Of a stretch of DNA of 64,000 bases, positions 1 through 7,542 are shown one piece after another (positions within the stretch are counted from its first letter, which is position 1; every line of letters begins with the position of its first letter). The DNA is taken from contig NZ_WHSB02000007.1 of assembly GCF_010994755.1 (NCBI RefSeq), positions 124,001 to 188,000 of the forward strand. The letters are read 5' to 3'. Origin of the DNA: Shinella lacus. Its GTDB lineage: Bacteria; Pseudomonadota; Alphaproteobacteria; Rhizobiales; Rhizobiaceae. Below the pieces are notes generated by a model. The model ran no database searches. It saw only the letters and a program-made list of their open reading frames with translations, and was not told the DNA's origin. Position numbers and translations under genes: made by a program.

Positions 1-635
1 GCCGAGGTGCCCGCCGCTTCGCCCTGGAAGACGCCCTTCATCCGGCCGAGCAGGGCGGCATGGTTGCCGAGGCCTGTCACCGGATCGTGCGTCAGCGCCT
101 CGCGGCTGACGGAGAGGCCGCTGCGCAGCCCGTCGAGATGGGCTTGCAGGTCGTCGATCTTCGTCGCCGCCGAGCGGTCCATGCCAAGGATGTCGCGCAC
201 CAGCGAGAGCAGGCGCACCGTGTCGCTGGAGAAATCCGAAATGCCGAGCACCGGATCGGCGCGCATGCGGTCGGCGATTTCCTGCAATTCGTGCAGCGCG
301 ACGGCGCGGTCGCGGCGGCTCGTTTCCGCGGTCTGGGAAATCTCCGCAAGCACGCGCACGGCTTCCCCCGCGGCCTGGCCGGCAGCCAGAACATTGTGGC
401 TCGGCAGCGAATGGCGCAGCGCGATCGAATCGAGCGCCGCCTGTTCCGGCGACTTGCCGAGGGCCGCAATCTCGCGCGCCACGCTCGCATTGCCGTTCAA
501 CGCCTCGAACAGCAGCTCATAGTTCCGCGGCAGGCCGGAAATGCCGAGATTGGCCATCACATGCGCGATGCGCGCCATGATCGGCGGAACGGCCGGCTGC
601 TGGTCTTTCGGGGCGGGGGAGGCTTTGCTGGTCAT
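1..635 (-). CDS. GGDEF-domain protein (putative diguanylate cyclase), C-terminus cut by window edge
   Basis: The minus strand stays open from an ATG at 635 to the edge of the window, giving about 211 residues without a stop. The first ~180 residues are Ala-rich, predicted helical and contain no domain I recognise; they begin MTSKASPAPKDQQPAVPP. At about residue 184 the protein reads DPVTGLGNHAAL, which is the standard opening of a GGDEF domain (DxLTGLxNRRxL), so a diguanylate cyclase or degenerate relative is the best call. The catalytic GGDEF signature would lie outside the window, so activity cannot be judged. There are no transmembrane segments in the visible part, suggesting a cytosolic protein. 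Confidence 0.75.
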   Translation of the reverse strand, partial: MTSKASPAPKDQQPAVPPIMARIAHVMANLGISGLPRNYELLFEALNGNASVAREIAALGKSPEQAALDSIALRHSLPSHNVLAAGQAAGEAVRVLAEISQTAETSRRDRAVALHELQEIADRMRADPVLGISDFSSDTVRLLSLVRDILGMDRSAATKIDDLQAHLDGLRSGLSVSREALTHDPVTGLGNHAALLGRMKGVFQGEAAGTS

Positions 636-829
636 GAAACGCCGTCGGCTGGGCGCTGCGGAGATCGCCTGCGCCATGATGATGTCAGTCGGCGTAACTA
701 TCGGATTGCACGGTTAATTTTGCGTGTGCTGATAAAGAAATTCAACCGGACTTGACGAAACGCAAGCATCTCTCACGCCTCGTGCGGCCGCATCGCCTGA
801 TGCAGCCGCACGAAGGGTGTCGCGTGAAT

Positions 830-1114
830 TCAGGCTGTCCGGCGGGCGAGCGGGATAACCCGCATCACCTGCCCGATGACGGTCGCGCGGGTCGGTTCCT
901 TGGCGCGGGCCGGTCGGTTGTGCTGGAGGTCGCGCATGGCGGCGGCGTAGCCTTCCGCACGGGCGTCCTTCAGGGCCACCTCCAGGGTCTTCTCGATCAC
1001 CGGATAGCATTCTTCCGGCAGGTAGGCATTGGGGGCGTCTGTACCATAGACCCGTGCCATCTTGCAAAGCGTACTACCGAGCAGGGCTGCCCACTCTTCG
1101 GTCGTTCTTGCCAT
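830..1114 (-). CDS. conserved hypothetical protein, 94 aa
   Basis: I do not recognise this protein. It starts MARTTEEWAALLGSTL, is mostly helical, has two Tyr/Pro-rich turns (AYLPEECYP) in the middle and a basic Arg-rich tail. The ATG at 1114 was chosen over an in-frame ATG at 1165 because a GGAAGAGGG Shine-Dalgarno stretch lies about 8 bases before it, while the longer form has none. No signal peptide or membrane segment is visible. A 20-bp perfect dyad lies about 85 bases upstream (1198-1217) and may be its operator. Codon use is typical of the neighbours, but without homologues the assignment as a gene rests on frame, start site and composition. Confidence 0.6.
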   Translation of the reverse strand: MARTTEEWAALLGSTLCKMARVYGTDAPNAYLPEECYPVIEKTLEVALKDARAEGYAAAMRDLQHNRPARAKEPTRATVIGQVMRVIPLARRTA

Positions 1115-1197
1115 TTTTTTTCCCTCTTCCAGGAGAGGTAAGTGCCCTCCTGGTACCCACCCCATGGCAGCGACTATCCCATCACCGAATGCCCGTG

Positions 1198-1217
1198 CCT
1201 GTCACCTGAGTGACAGG
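1198..1217. promoter_or_regulatory. 20-bp operator-like dyad upstream of the 94-aa protein
   Basis: CCTGTCAC-CTGA-GTGACAGG is a perfect inverted repeat with 8-base arms and a 4-base centre. It is not followed by a T-run in either direction, so it does not look like a terminator. It lies 84 bases upstream of the minus-strand start at 1114, where a regulator site could sit. Confidence 0.45.
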
Positions 1218-1312
1218 GCGGGGCTGCCCTCACAGTCGATGTAGAGCGCTTCCATACCGCATGACTGTATCACTACTATTGCAGGAACCGAAGATACCAC
1301 TCTCCCTAAAAT

Positions 1313-1822
1313 TTATAGGAATTTCGAGCCCTCGGTCCTCACAAAATAAATCAGGTCCAGCGTAATACTTGAACCGCCCAAAGCCGTCAGCATCCCGTGG
1401 CATTGGCCTCTGTGGTGAGTCTGGTGGTTGAAGACGTGGGTCAGTGCGGGGCCGAGCGGGTGGGTGACGATCGTCGGATTGGTCAGCGGGCTGTAGGTGA
1501 AATCGGCGGCGATCTTCTCTTCCGTCAACGAATCGATGAAGGCCGCCAGGCGCGCGTCCTCCACCTCCCTTGCCGCCCGCAGGCCGGCGAAATCCTCGTG
1601 CAGGATTGTGTCGAGACTGGTCGGCGCGTCGCCGCTGCCGGTGAAACGTTTCAGCCAGATGCGGTCGGCGGTGAGAAGGTGGTTCAGCGTGCGGTGCAGC
1701 GAGCCGAAGAAGGCGCCGAGCTCCCGGCGATAGGCGGCATCGTCGAGCTTGCCCACTTCGTCATAGAGTGCGCGGTTGGCCCAGGCATTATAGGCGGCAT
1801 ACATGCGGTAGTGGTCGAGCAT
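1313..1822 (-). CDS. DinB family protein
   Basis: This 169-residue protein has the four-helix-bundle pattern of the DinB/YfiT metalloenzyme-like superfamily: it opens with MYAAYNAWANRALYDEV, has LNHLLTADRIWLKRF at ~45-60 and NHQTHHRGQCHGML near residue 131-145. The three metal-ligand histidines expected for the family are visible: one in LNHLL and two in HQTHHRGQ. Family members include thiol-dependent (bacillithiol, mycothiol) transferases and DNA-damage-inducible proteins of unknown role; substrate cannot be inferred here. Length is normal. It is transcribed alone, divergent from the glutathione transferase at 1957. Confidence 0.85.
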   Translation of the reverse strand: MLDHYRMYAAYNAWANRALYDEVGKLDDAAYRRELGAFFGSLHRTLNHLLTADRIWLKRFTGSGDAPTSLDTILHEDFAGLRAAREVEDARLAAFIDSLTEEKIAADFTYSPLTNPTIVTHPLGPALTHVFNHQTHHRGQCHGMLTALGGSSITLDLIYFVRTEGSKFL

Positions 1823-1956
1823 CGGGGTCTCCGTGATGTGCCCGGACTATAGCGGAAGCCTGCATCGCCTGCATGAATGCGACCCATGAAATTATCTGAT
1901 TTGCGTGACGGGCCGCCCTGCGCTCCAATGCGCCGACACCAAACGACGAGGCTTTG

Positions 1957-2658
1957 ATGACCCGCTTGCTATACGCGCTTTCCGGCGCCGACAGGACCCG
2001 CCAGTTTTCGCCCCATGTCTGGAAGACGGTATTGTCGCTCGCCCACAAGGGTCTCGACCATGAGACGGTGCCGGTCGGCTTCACCGAGATCCCGGCGATC
2101 GAGGGCGGCAGTTCGCCGACCGTGCCGCTGCTGCGCGATGGCGACCGCCTGGTGCGCGACAGTTTCGACATCGCGCTCTATCTCGACGAGGCCTATCCCG
2201 ACCGGCCGTCGCTGTTCGGCGGCGAGGGCGGCAAGGCGATGGCCCGTTTCATCGAGAACTGGTCGCAATCGACGCTGCACATGGCGGTCACCCGCATCGC
2301 CATCCTCGACATCCACAACCTGCTCGGGCCGGCCGACCGGGACTATTTCCGCCGCAGCCGGGAGGAGCGCCTCGGCGCCTCGCTGGAAGACATCGCCGAA
2401 GCCGGCAAGGCGGAGATCGAGGGCTTTGCCAAGAAGCTCCAGCCGCTGCGCAACATGCTGAAGATCCAGCCGTTCATCGGCGGCGAAGGCCCGCTTTTCC
2501 CGGACTATATCGTCTTCGGCGCGCTGCAATGGCTGCGCACCACGGCGGGCACGAAGGTGCTTGCCGAGGATGATCCGGTGGCGGACTGGTTTGCCCGCTG
2601 CCTCGATCTGCACGGCGGCGTCGGCCACCGCGTTGCGGCGGCCCAGGCCGCGGTGTGA
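1957..2658 (+). CDS. glutathione S-transferase family protein (beta-etherase-like)
   Basis: A 233-residue cytosolic protein with a thioredoxin-fold GST N-domain (about residues 1-80; FSPHVWKTVLSLAHKGL, then SFDIALYLDEAYPDRPSLF) and an all-helical C-domain. The LAHKGLDHE and DSFDIALYLDEAYPDRP segments resemble the LigE/beta-etherase branch more than classical detoxifying GSTs, but substrate is unknown. The ATG at 1957 is preferred to a TTG three bases earlier because an ACGAGG ribosome site ends about 6 bases upstream. It is monocistronic, followed by the ndk promoter. A catalytic residue near the N-terminus would be Ser in the FSPH motif. Confidence 0.82.
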   Translation: MTRLLYALSGADRTRQFSPHVWKTVLSLAHKGLDHETVPVGFTEIPAIEGGSSPTVPLLRDGDRLVRDSFDIALYLDEAYPDRPSLFGGEGGKAMARFIENWSQSTLHMAVTRIAILDIHNLLGPADRDYFRRSREERLGASLEDIAEAGKAEIEGFAKKLQPLRNMLKIQPFIGGEGPLFPDYIVFGALQWLRTTAGTKVLAEDDPVADWFARCLDLHGGVGHRVAAAQAAV

Positions 2659-2706
2659 CGGCTGCATGAAACTTCGGCCCTGACATCGCCAATCGCCGCC
2701 ACCCCC

Positions 2707-2735
2707 TTGTTTTGCCGGGCGTTGGCGGCTATGGA
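2707..2735 (+). promoter_or_regulatory. candidate sigma-70 promoter of ndk
   Basis: TTGTTT at 2707-2712 and TATGGA at 2730-2735 are separated by exactly 17 bases. The match to TTGACA/TATAAT is partial but spacing and position (about 39 bases before the ndk ATG) fit. Confidence 0.4.
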
Positions 2736-2773
2736 ACCGCCACTTTCACCGGAAAACCAAGGGAAACGGGAAA

Positions 2774-3196
2774 ATGGCGATTGAACGCACCTTTTCGATG
2801 ATCAAGCCGGACGCGACCAAGCGCAACCTGACCGGCGCGATCACCAAGATGCTCGAAGACGCGGGTCTGCGCGTCGTGGCCTCCAAGCGCGTCTGGATGA
2901 GCAAGCGCGAAGCCGAAGGCTTTTACGCCGTTCACAAGGAACGCCCCTTCTTCGGCGAACTGGTTGAAGGCATGACCTCCGGCCCGACGATCGTCCAGGT
3001 TCTCGAAGGCGAGAACGCGATCCTCAAGAACCGCGAAGTCATGGGCGCCACCAACCCGGCAAACGCCGACGAAGGCACGATCCGCAAGACGCATGCCCTG
3101 TCGATCGGCGAAAACTCCGTTCATGGCTCCGACGCTCCGGAAACCGCTGCCCAGGAAATCAAGTACTGGTTCTCCGACACCGAAATCGTCGGCTGA
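2774..3196 (+). CDS. ndk: nucleoside diphosphate kinase
   Basis: Transfers the gamma phosphate from ATP to nucleoside diphosphates through a phosphohistidine, balancing cytosolic NTP and dNTP pools. The 140-residue length is standard. The N-terminus [15 protein letters not shown] carries the conserved nucleotide-binding lysine, and [16 protein letters not shown] near residue 115 is the active-site signature with the catalytic histidine. The start follows a GGGAAACGGG purine stretch. The gene is single, with its own candidate promoter and a strong hairpin terminator at 3241-3270 shared with the convergent downstream gene. Confidence 0.97.
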   Translation: MAIERTFSMIKPDATKRNLTGAITKMLEDAGLRVVASKRVWMSKREAEGFYAVHKERPFFGELVEGMTSGPTIVQVLEGENAILKNREVMGATNPANADEGTIRKTHALSIGENSVHGSDAPETAAQEIKYWFSDTEIVG

Positions 3197-3240
3197 ATCG
3201 CATTGTCCGGCTCCGGCCGGACATGACTGATATGTTTGAA

Positions 3241-3270
3241 GAACCGGGGCCGAAAGGCTCCGGTTCTTTC
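3241..3270. terminator. intrinsic terminator between ndk and the convergent secreted-protein gene
   Basis: GAACCGGGGCC - GAAA - GGCTCCGGTTC forms an 11-base stem with one G-T mismatch position and a GNRA tetraloop, followed by TTTC. A second smaller hairpin (GTCCGG/CCGGAC, 3206-3223) precedes it. Confidence 0.8.
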
Positions 3271-4678
3271 ATTTCATGGCATCGAACTTGAAGATCGGCT
3301 GGCCGGACAAAAGCACCGCTTCGGCCTGGTGATACATGGTGCTGGCGCAGCCGCGGTCGAGCCGCATGGCAAAGTCGGTCGCCATGGCTAGTTTCGCCTC
3401 CACCGGTTCTGCCGCGAGCACGACGTCGGCGAGGCGGGCATGATCGCCGGCGGCAAACAGCAGTTCCGCGACGATCGGCGCCTTCAGCGGGTCCTTGGCG
3501 AGCGGTGTCAGGGGGGCCGCCTTCAATGCCGCCGCCATCTCCGTCCAGAGCGGCCATTGCGCCTGGAACCTGGCGCTGAGCTCTTCCGGCATCTCCGGCA
3601 CTGCGGTCGCTTCGCCCTTGAGGAAGGGCGTCAGGGCCTCGACCGCGATGAGGCGGTCGATGACATCGCGCACGGAGAGGCCGTCGGCGGTGCGCAGATA
3701 GCGCCCGGCATAGAACGAGATTTCCGTGAGCACCGTATCGACCTTTGCCGGGTCCGCTGCCGTGGCGCGCAGGCTGCGATAGGCAGTCAGCCAGGCGCGG
3801 TCCAGCAGGCCCTCCGGCCGGATATCCCCGCCGTCGATCTCCGCCAGAACGGCCTGCGCCGCTTTCTCCGTGTCGGCGATGTCGCCCGTATAGTTCAGGT
3901 AGGTCATCAGGAAGTCCCGCTCCGGCTCGCGCGCGGCGACGATGAAGACGGTGTGCACGGATTTCCGCATCGCCTCGGCCTTCGCATCTTGTGCCGGACG
4001 CGGCAGGGCCGGATTGCCGACAAACCCCGGCGCCCAGTTCCAGGCCTGCACCAGATCCGCGAGCCTGTCCGGTTTCGAGGCGGCGAAGGTGGCCCAGGCT
4101 TTCGGGTCGCGCTGCGAGGCGATGAGGCCGGCCTGTATCAGGAGGAGGCCATGCTTGCCTGCAGCCTCGGCAAGCGCTGCCTTTCGCTCGTCCGGCCAGT
4201 CGATGACAGCCGCCACGATGCGCTGGCCGATCGACGCCTGCTGGTCGGCCTTCAGGGCGGCGATCGCGGCGAGCAGCTTTTCCGTATCGCCCTGTTCCAG
4301 GACCGCCCGGAGGGTGGAGATGAGCACGCCGAATTGCGGCAGGCCTGCCGGATCGTCGGCAACCGCGGCGAAGCCCTCGCGCCGCGCATCGAGCGCACCG
4401 GCAAGGTCGATCGCCTCGCGCACCCCGGCGTCGCGCAGGCCGTGGGCAAGCGTGGTCGCCGCATCCATCGAAAGCCCGCCGTAGCGGATCTTGAGGTAGG
4501 CGGCCTCGGCGCCAAAACCGCGCGCCTTCAGCCGCGGCAGCGTTTCCCGCTCGGCGAGCACCGTATCGGAAAGGGCGAGGATGGCGGCCTTGGCCGGGCA
4601 GGCGGCTGGTTCCTGCGCGCGGGCCGTGGTGGACATCAGCATGAGGCCGGCGGCGGCCAGGACAGGCAGAACCTTCAT
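3269..4678 (-). CDS. secreted hypothetical protein, 469 aa
   Basis: I do not recognise a named family. The protein begins MKVLPVLAAAGLMLMSTTARAQEP, a clear Sec signal peptide with an ARA-Q cleavage site, so it is periplasmic. The rest is helical and Ala/Leu-rich, resembling a repeat solenoid of helical hairpins, with a C-terminus ending GQPIFKFDAMK. Two upstream in-frame ATGs exist (4684, 4699), but GGGAGG ends 8 bases before the ATG at 4678 and only 2 bases before that at 4684, which decides the start. A cysteine pair (one near the mature N-terminus, CPAK, one at RGCAST) could form a disulfide. It lies just downstream of the lipoprotein gene at 4741 and may be co-transcribed with it. Confidence 0.75.
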   Translation of the reverse strand: MKVLPVLAAAGLMLMSTTARAQEPAACPAKAAILALSDTVLAERETLPRLKARGFGAEAAYLKIRYGGLSMDAATTLAHGLRDAGVREAIDLAGALDARREGFAAVADDPAGLPQFGVLISTLRAVLEQGDTEKLLAAIAALKADQQASIGQRIVAAVIDWPDERKAALAEAAGKHGLLLIQAGLIASQRDPKAWATFAASKPDRLADLVQAWNWAPGFVGNPALPRPAQDAKAEAMRKSVHTVFIVAAREPERDFLMTYLNYTGDIADTEKAAQAVLAEIDGGDIRPEGLLDRAWLTAYRSLRATAADPAKVDTVLTEISFYAGRYLRTADGLSVRDVIDRLIAVEALTPFLKGEATAVPEMPEELSARFQAQWPLWTEMAAALKAAPLTPLAKDPLKAPIVAELLFAAGDHARLADVVLAAEPVEAKLAMATDFAMRLDRGCASTMYHQAEAVLLSGQPIFKFDAMK

Positions 4679-4740
4679 GCGCATTGCCTCCCGCGACAAA
4701 CCGTTTCAGGCGGAACGCATGAGCCTTGGCGAATATTCGC

Positions 4741-5241
4741 TCAGAACGGGCACGTCGCCATTTCGAAATGCTCCGGCGTCTTGCCGTCCTTGAAAACTTC
4801 CGGGTTCTTGTCATAGCCGGGACCGACGACCAGCGCCTTTGCCGGCAGGGCGCTCTGGTCGAGCGTGGAGGTGACCTCGGCCTCAAGGGTTTGCAGCGTC
4901 GTGCCGTCCGGCCCCACGACCGAAATCGCCACCTTGTAGGGTTTGCCCTTCTTCACGCAGGAAAGGTCGGGGCTTTCCAGCGCGACACGCTTGAGATTGG
5001 CAAAGAGCTTGCGCTCCAGCGTCAGCGGCGCGCCGCCCGCCGGGTTCTCGAACTCGGCCTTCACCACCGATCCCTCCGGCACCGGCGCGATGCGGTCGAG
5101 CGTGATCATGTAGGTCGCGTAAGCCAGCCGGTAGTTGAAGACGAACATTTTTCCGGTCAGCTTCAGCGGGTCCGCCCCCGTCTCGCGCTGGCAGGCGGCG
5201 AGCATCAGGGGTAGCAGGGCGATCAGCAGAAACCTCTTCAT
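4741..5241 (-). CDS. putative lipoprotein, 166 aa
   Basis: The protein starts MKRFLLIALLPLMLAACQRE, a lipoprotein signal with the lipobox LAAC, so the mature protein should be lipid-anchored at Cys-16 in the inner or outer membrane. The remainder is beta-rich, with a segment (LTLERKLFANLKRVAL) and a late CPF tail that gives a second possible disulfide cysteine. No family is recognised. Its ATG overlaps the stop of the CGNR gene (ATGA, 5238-5241), so the two are translationally coupled and probably form one operon continuing into the secreted protein at 3269. Confidence 0.75.
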   Translation of the reverse strand: MKRFLLIALLPLMLAACQRETGADPLKLTGKMFVFNYRLAYATYMITLDRIAPVPEGSVVKAEFENPAGGAPLTLERKLFANLKRVALESPDLSCVKKGKPYKVAISVVGPDGTTLQTLEAEVTSTLDQSALPAKALVVGPGYDKNPEVFKDGKTPEHFEMATCPF

Positions 5242-5792
5242 GGCCGTGGCTCCTCGCGGTTGCGGCGATAATGGCGGCTGGCCTTCGCCCGGTTGCCGCA
5301 GACGGCCATGTCGCACCAGGCGCGCGACCGGTTGCGGCTGCGATCGAGGAAGAGCCAATGGCAGTTCGGGCAGATTTTCAGCCGCTCGGGCTCCGGCTGC
5401 GTCAGCAGCATCAGGGCGGAGCGGGCGGTGGCCGTATCGAGTGCGTGGGGCCGGGTGCCGGAGCGGCGCAGCGTTGCCGAAATGGCGTCGAGCAGGTCGG
5501 CCATCAGCGCCGGCTTTCCCGCACCCAGCACTTCGGCGCGAAAATGGCGGTCGATCGCCTCGCGCAGCGCCACCAGCCCGTCGCGGGCGTCTGCACCGAC
5601 CGGCTCCAGCGCGCCAAACAGCGCGCGCTCCGCGCCATGCCGGTTCGCACCGTCGGGAAAGGCGTCCATCACGGCCGGATCTGCGAAACGGTCGATCCGC
5701 CGCCCGGGATCGGCGCGCAGCACGACGGAGTTCGCGACATCGAGGGCGAGCGCGCCGCCGGAAAACCGATGCGGGGTCCAGGAAAAGGTCAT
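5238..5792 (-). CDS. CGNR zinc-finger protein, putative stress-type transcription regulator (ABATE domain)
   Basis: A 184-residue protein with two parts. The first ~130 residues (RFSGGALALDVANSVVLR onward) match the ABATE-like ligand-binding region found in this family. The C-terminus carries a treble-clef zinc finger: CPNCHWLFLD, then about 12 basic residues, then WCDMAVCGNRAK, which is the signature that names CGNR proteins. These are regarded as DNA-binding regulators, often linked to stress or antibiotic responses, although few have been studied. It is divergent from the permease at 5859; the 66-base gap holds a 28-bp near-palindrome overlapping a perfect TATAAT, consistent with autoregulation and control of the permease. 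Downstream it is coupled to the lipoprotein. Confidence 0.85.
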   Translation of the reverse strand: MTFSWTPHRFSGGALALDVANSVVLRADPGRRIDRFADPAVMDAFPDGANRHGAERALFGALEPVGADARDGLVALREAIDRHFRAEVLGAGKPALMADLLDAISATLRRSGTRPHALDTATARSALMLLTQPEPERLKICPNCHWLFLDRSRNRSRAWCDMAVCGNRAKASRHYRRNREEPRP

Positions 5793-5802
5793 GGCGATAT
5801 TC

Positions 5803-5830
5803 TAACTGGTAAAAGCAATTTTGCCAGTTA
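5803..5830. promoter_or_regulatory. 28-bp palindromic operator overlapping a TATAAT box
   Basis: The arms TAACTGGTAAAA and TTTTGCCAGTTA are complementary at 11 of 12 positions around a 4-base centre. The right arm runs into TATAAT at 5829-5834, a perfect -10 hexamer reading towards the permease gene. The site sits in the gap between the CGNR regulator (start 5792, minus) and the permease (start 5859, plus). A regulator bound here would block that promoter. That the CGNR protein is the ligand is inference. Confidence 0.6.
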
Positions 5831-5858
5831 TAATTTATCGAACCCGTCCGGAACCGCC

Positions 5859-6755
5859 ATGGCCTATTTCCTCCAGCAGATCGCCAATGCAATGCCCGTC
5901 GCCGCGCTCTATGCGGCGCTTGCCTTCGGCTATTCGATCGCCTTTGCCGTGACGCGCCGGGCGGATATCGGCTACGGCGCGCTCTTCGCCTTCGCGGCGC
6001 AGATGTTCATCCTGTTTGCGGGTTTCGGCTGGGATCGGCTGTGGCTGGTGCTGCCGGCGGCGCTGGGTTTCGGCGCGGTCGTGGCGCTCCTCTACAGCAT
6101 CGGCGCCGGCCTGGTCATCGGGCGCTTCGTGATGCGCCCGCTTGCCTTCTCCTCGGACAATACGGTCGTGGTCGCCGCCGTCGGCACCGTGCTGGTGCTG
6201 ATGGAAACGGCGCGGCTTGCTTCCGATACGCGCAGCCTCTGGCTGCCGCCCTTCCTCAACACGCCGATCGTGTTCTGGGGCGACCCGGCCTTTCCGGTGG
6301 CGTTGACAATGCTGCAACTGGCAAATACGGCCGCGATGGTCGCCATCGTCCTTATCGGCCACGTCTTCCTCGCCCGCTCCGCCTGGGGCCGGCGCTGGCG
6401 GGCCGTCTCGGAAGACCGGCAGGCGGCGGAACTGTGCGGCGTGGATTCTGCCGGCGTCTACCTCGCTGCCTATGCCATCGCCGCGCTGATCGCCAGCCTC
6501 ACCGGCATCCTCGCGGTCTCCTACTACGGCAACATGGATTTCGGCGCCGGCCTGGTCTTCGGCGTGAAGGTGCTGTTCATCGCCGCGATCGGCGGGGCAG
6601 GGGCGCCCCTGCTTTCGGCGCTCGGCGGCGCGGCCATGGGTTTTGCCGAGACGCTCTGGAGCGCCTATGGCGATTTCCTCTGGCGCGACCTGGTGATCTT
6701 TTCCGCGCTGGTGCTGCTGCTGGTGATTTTCCGCCGCGAACGGCCGGTGCCATAG
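5859..6755 (+). CDS. branched-chain amino-acid-type ABC transporter permease (LivH-like), orphan
   Basis: A 298-residue integral inner-membrane protein with about eight hydrophobic segments. It has the LivH-family layout: the N-terminal LYAALAFGYSIAFAVTRRADIGYGALFAFAA region and a cytoplasmic loop WRAVSEDRQAAELCGVDSAGV, equivalent to the EAA-like coupling loop that contacts the ATPase, followed by SLTGILAVSYYGNMDFGAG. No ATPase, second permease (LivM) or periplasmic binding protein lies nearby, so partners would have to be encoded elsewhere. It is divergent from the CGNR regulator and likely controlled from the palindrome at 5803-5830. No ribosome site is obvious; the ATG follows GGAACCGCC. 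Confidence 0.82.
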   Translation: MAYFLQQIANAMPVAALYAALAFGYSIAFAVTRRADIGYGALFAFAAQMFILFAGFGWDRLWLVLPAALGFGAVVALLYSIGAGLVIGRFVMRPLAFSSDNTVVVAAVGTVLVLMETARLASDTRSLWLPPFLNTPIVFWGDPAFPVALTMLQLANTAAMVAIVLIGHVFLARSAWGRRWRAVSEDRQAAELCGVDSAGVYLAAYAIAALIASLTGILAVSYYGNMDFGAGLVFGVKVLFIAAIGGAGAPLLSALGGAAMGFAETLWSAYGDFLWRDLVIFSALVLLLVIFRRERPVP

Positions 6756-6756
6756 A

Positions 6757-6801
6757 GTTTGTCAGGGAAAAGTGGGAACCGGTTTTCCCGAAAAGACAAA
6801 C
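6757..6801. repeat. rhizobial intergenic palindrome (GAAAAGTG...CGGTTTTC core)
   Basis: GTTTGTC/GACAAAC outer arms enclose GGGAAAA - GTGGGAACCGG - TTTTCCC. The core GAAAAGTGGGAACCGGTTTTC is a sequence repeated widely between rhizobial genes. It lies between the convergent ends of the permease and moaE and could also serve as a transcript end. Confidence 0.7.
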
Positions 6802-6818
6802 GAAAACAAAAGAGCCAA

Positions 6819-7283
6819 TTACGCCCACTTCTCCCGCGCCCGGTCGTCGCTCTCCTTGGCATCGACCCAGCCGCCGGTGCGGCCGTCGGCGAAATGTTCC
6901 TTCTTCCAGAAGGGGGCGGAGGTCTTTAGGTAATCCATCACGAAGGACGCGCCGTCGAAGGCGGCGTGGCGATGAGGGGCGGTGGCGATGACCAGCACGA
7001 TGTTTTCGCCCGGCGCGATCTTGCCCACCCGGTGGATGGCGGCGATGCCGAGAAGGGAAAAGCGCGCCACGGCCTCGCGGCAGATGCGCGTGATCTCCGC
7101 TTCCGCCATGCCAGGGTAATGTTCGAGTTCCAGTGCGGCGAGCATCCCGCCCTCATCGCGGCAGAGGCCGGTGAAGGTGACGATGGCGCCGGCATCCCCA
7201 TCACCGGTGAGGCGCGCGGTCTCTGCCGCCGCGTCAAAATCGTCCGTCTGGACGCGCACGATGACCGGAGCGTCGCCGGCCAC
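6819..7283 (-). CDS. moaE: molybdopterin synthase catalytic subunit
   Basis: With MoaD, converts precursor Z (cyclic pyranopterin monophosphate) to molybdopterin by inserting the dithiolene sulfurs. The 154-residue protein shows the family hallmarks: GAIVTFTGLCRDEGG near residue 33, LELEHYPGMAE, and the active-site region HRVGKIAPGENIVLV followed by HRHAAFDGASFVMDYLK, with the conserved lysine in LKTSAPFWKKEH. It follows moaD with 3 bases between them, so both subunits come from one message that also carries pgsA. The molybdoenzyme at 15048 is one plausible user of the cofactor. Confidence 0.95.
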   Translation of the reverse strand: MAGDAPVIVRVQTDDFDAAAETARLTGDGDAGAIVTFTGLCRDEGGMLAALELEHYPGMAEAEITRICREAVARFSLLGIAAIHRVGKIAPGENIVLVIATAPHRHAAFDGASFVMDYLKTSAPFWKKEHFADGRTGGWVDAKESDDRAREKWA

Positions 7284-7286
7284 CGT

Positions 7287-7541
7287 TCAGCCCCCCGTCA
7301 TCGGCGGGAAGAGGGCGATCTCGCGGGCACCGGCGATCGGATCGTCGTGCTCGACATGTTCCTGGTTGATCGCGATGCGGATGACGTTCTCGTGCTCCAG
7401 CGCATGGGCATAGTCGTCGCCGAGCGTCTTGAGGTGCCGGAGAAGGTCGCCGCCCGTCTTGACGGAGGCGGGCAGGTCGATCTCTTCCTCGCCCTTGCCG
7501 ATCCGTTCGCGCACCCATGCGAAATAGACGAGCTTCGTCAT
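7287..7541 (-). CDS. moaD: molybdopterin synthase sulfur carrier subunit
   Basis: A ubiquitin-fold 84-residue protein that carries sulfur as a C-terminal thiocarboxylate to MoaE. It begins MTKLVYFAWVRERIGKGEEEI and ends ALFPPMTGG; the terminal Gly-Gly is the functional signature. It sits directly between pgsA (1-base gap) and moaE (3-base gap), so expression is presumably coupled. This split-gene, adjacent arrangement after pgsA is common in rhizobia. Confidence 0.94.
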   Translation of the reverse strand: MTKLVYFAWVRERIGKGEEEIDLPASVKTGGDLLRHLKTLGDDYAHALEHENVIRIAINQEHVEHDDPIAGAREIALFPPMTGG

Positions 7542-7542
7542 C

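Noticed and set aside
1206-1260. Short minus-strand frame ending in a plausible C-terminus (…YIDCEGSPALSLR)
   Set aside because: No ribosome site or upstream continuity; stops interrupt the frame within a few codons upstream, so it is not the tail of a broken gene.
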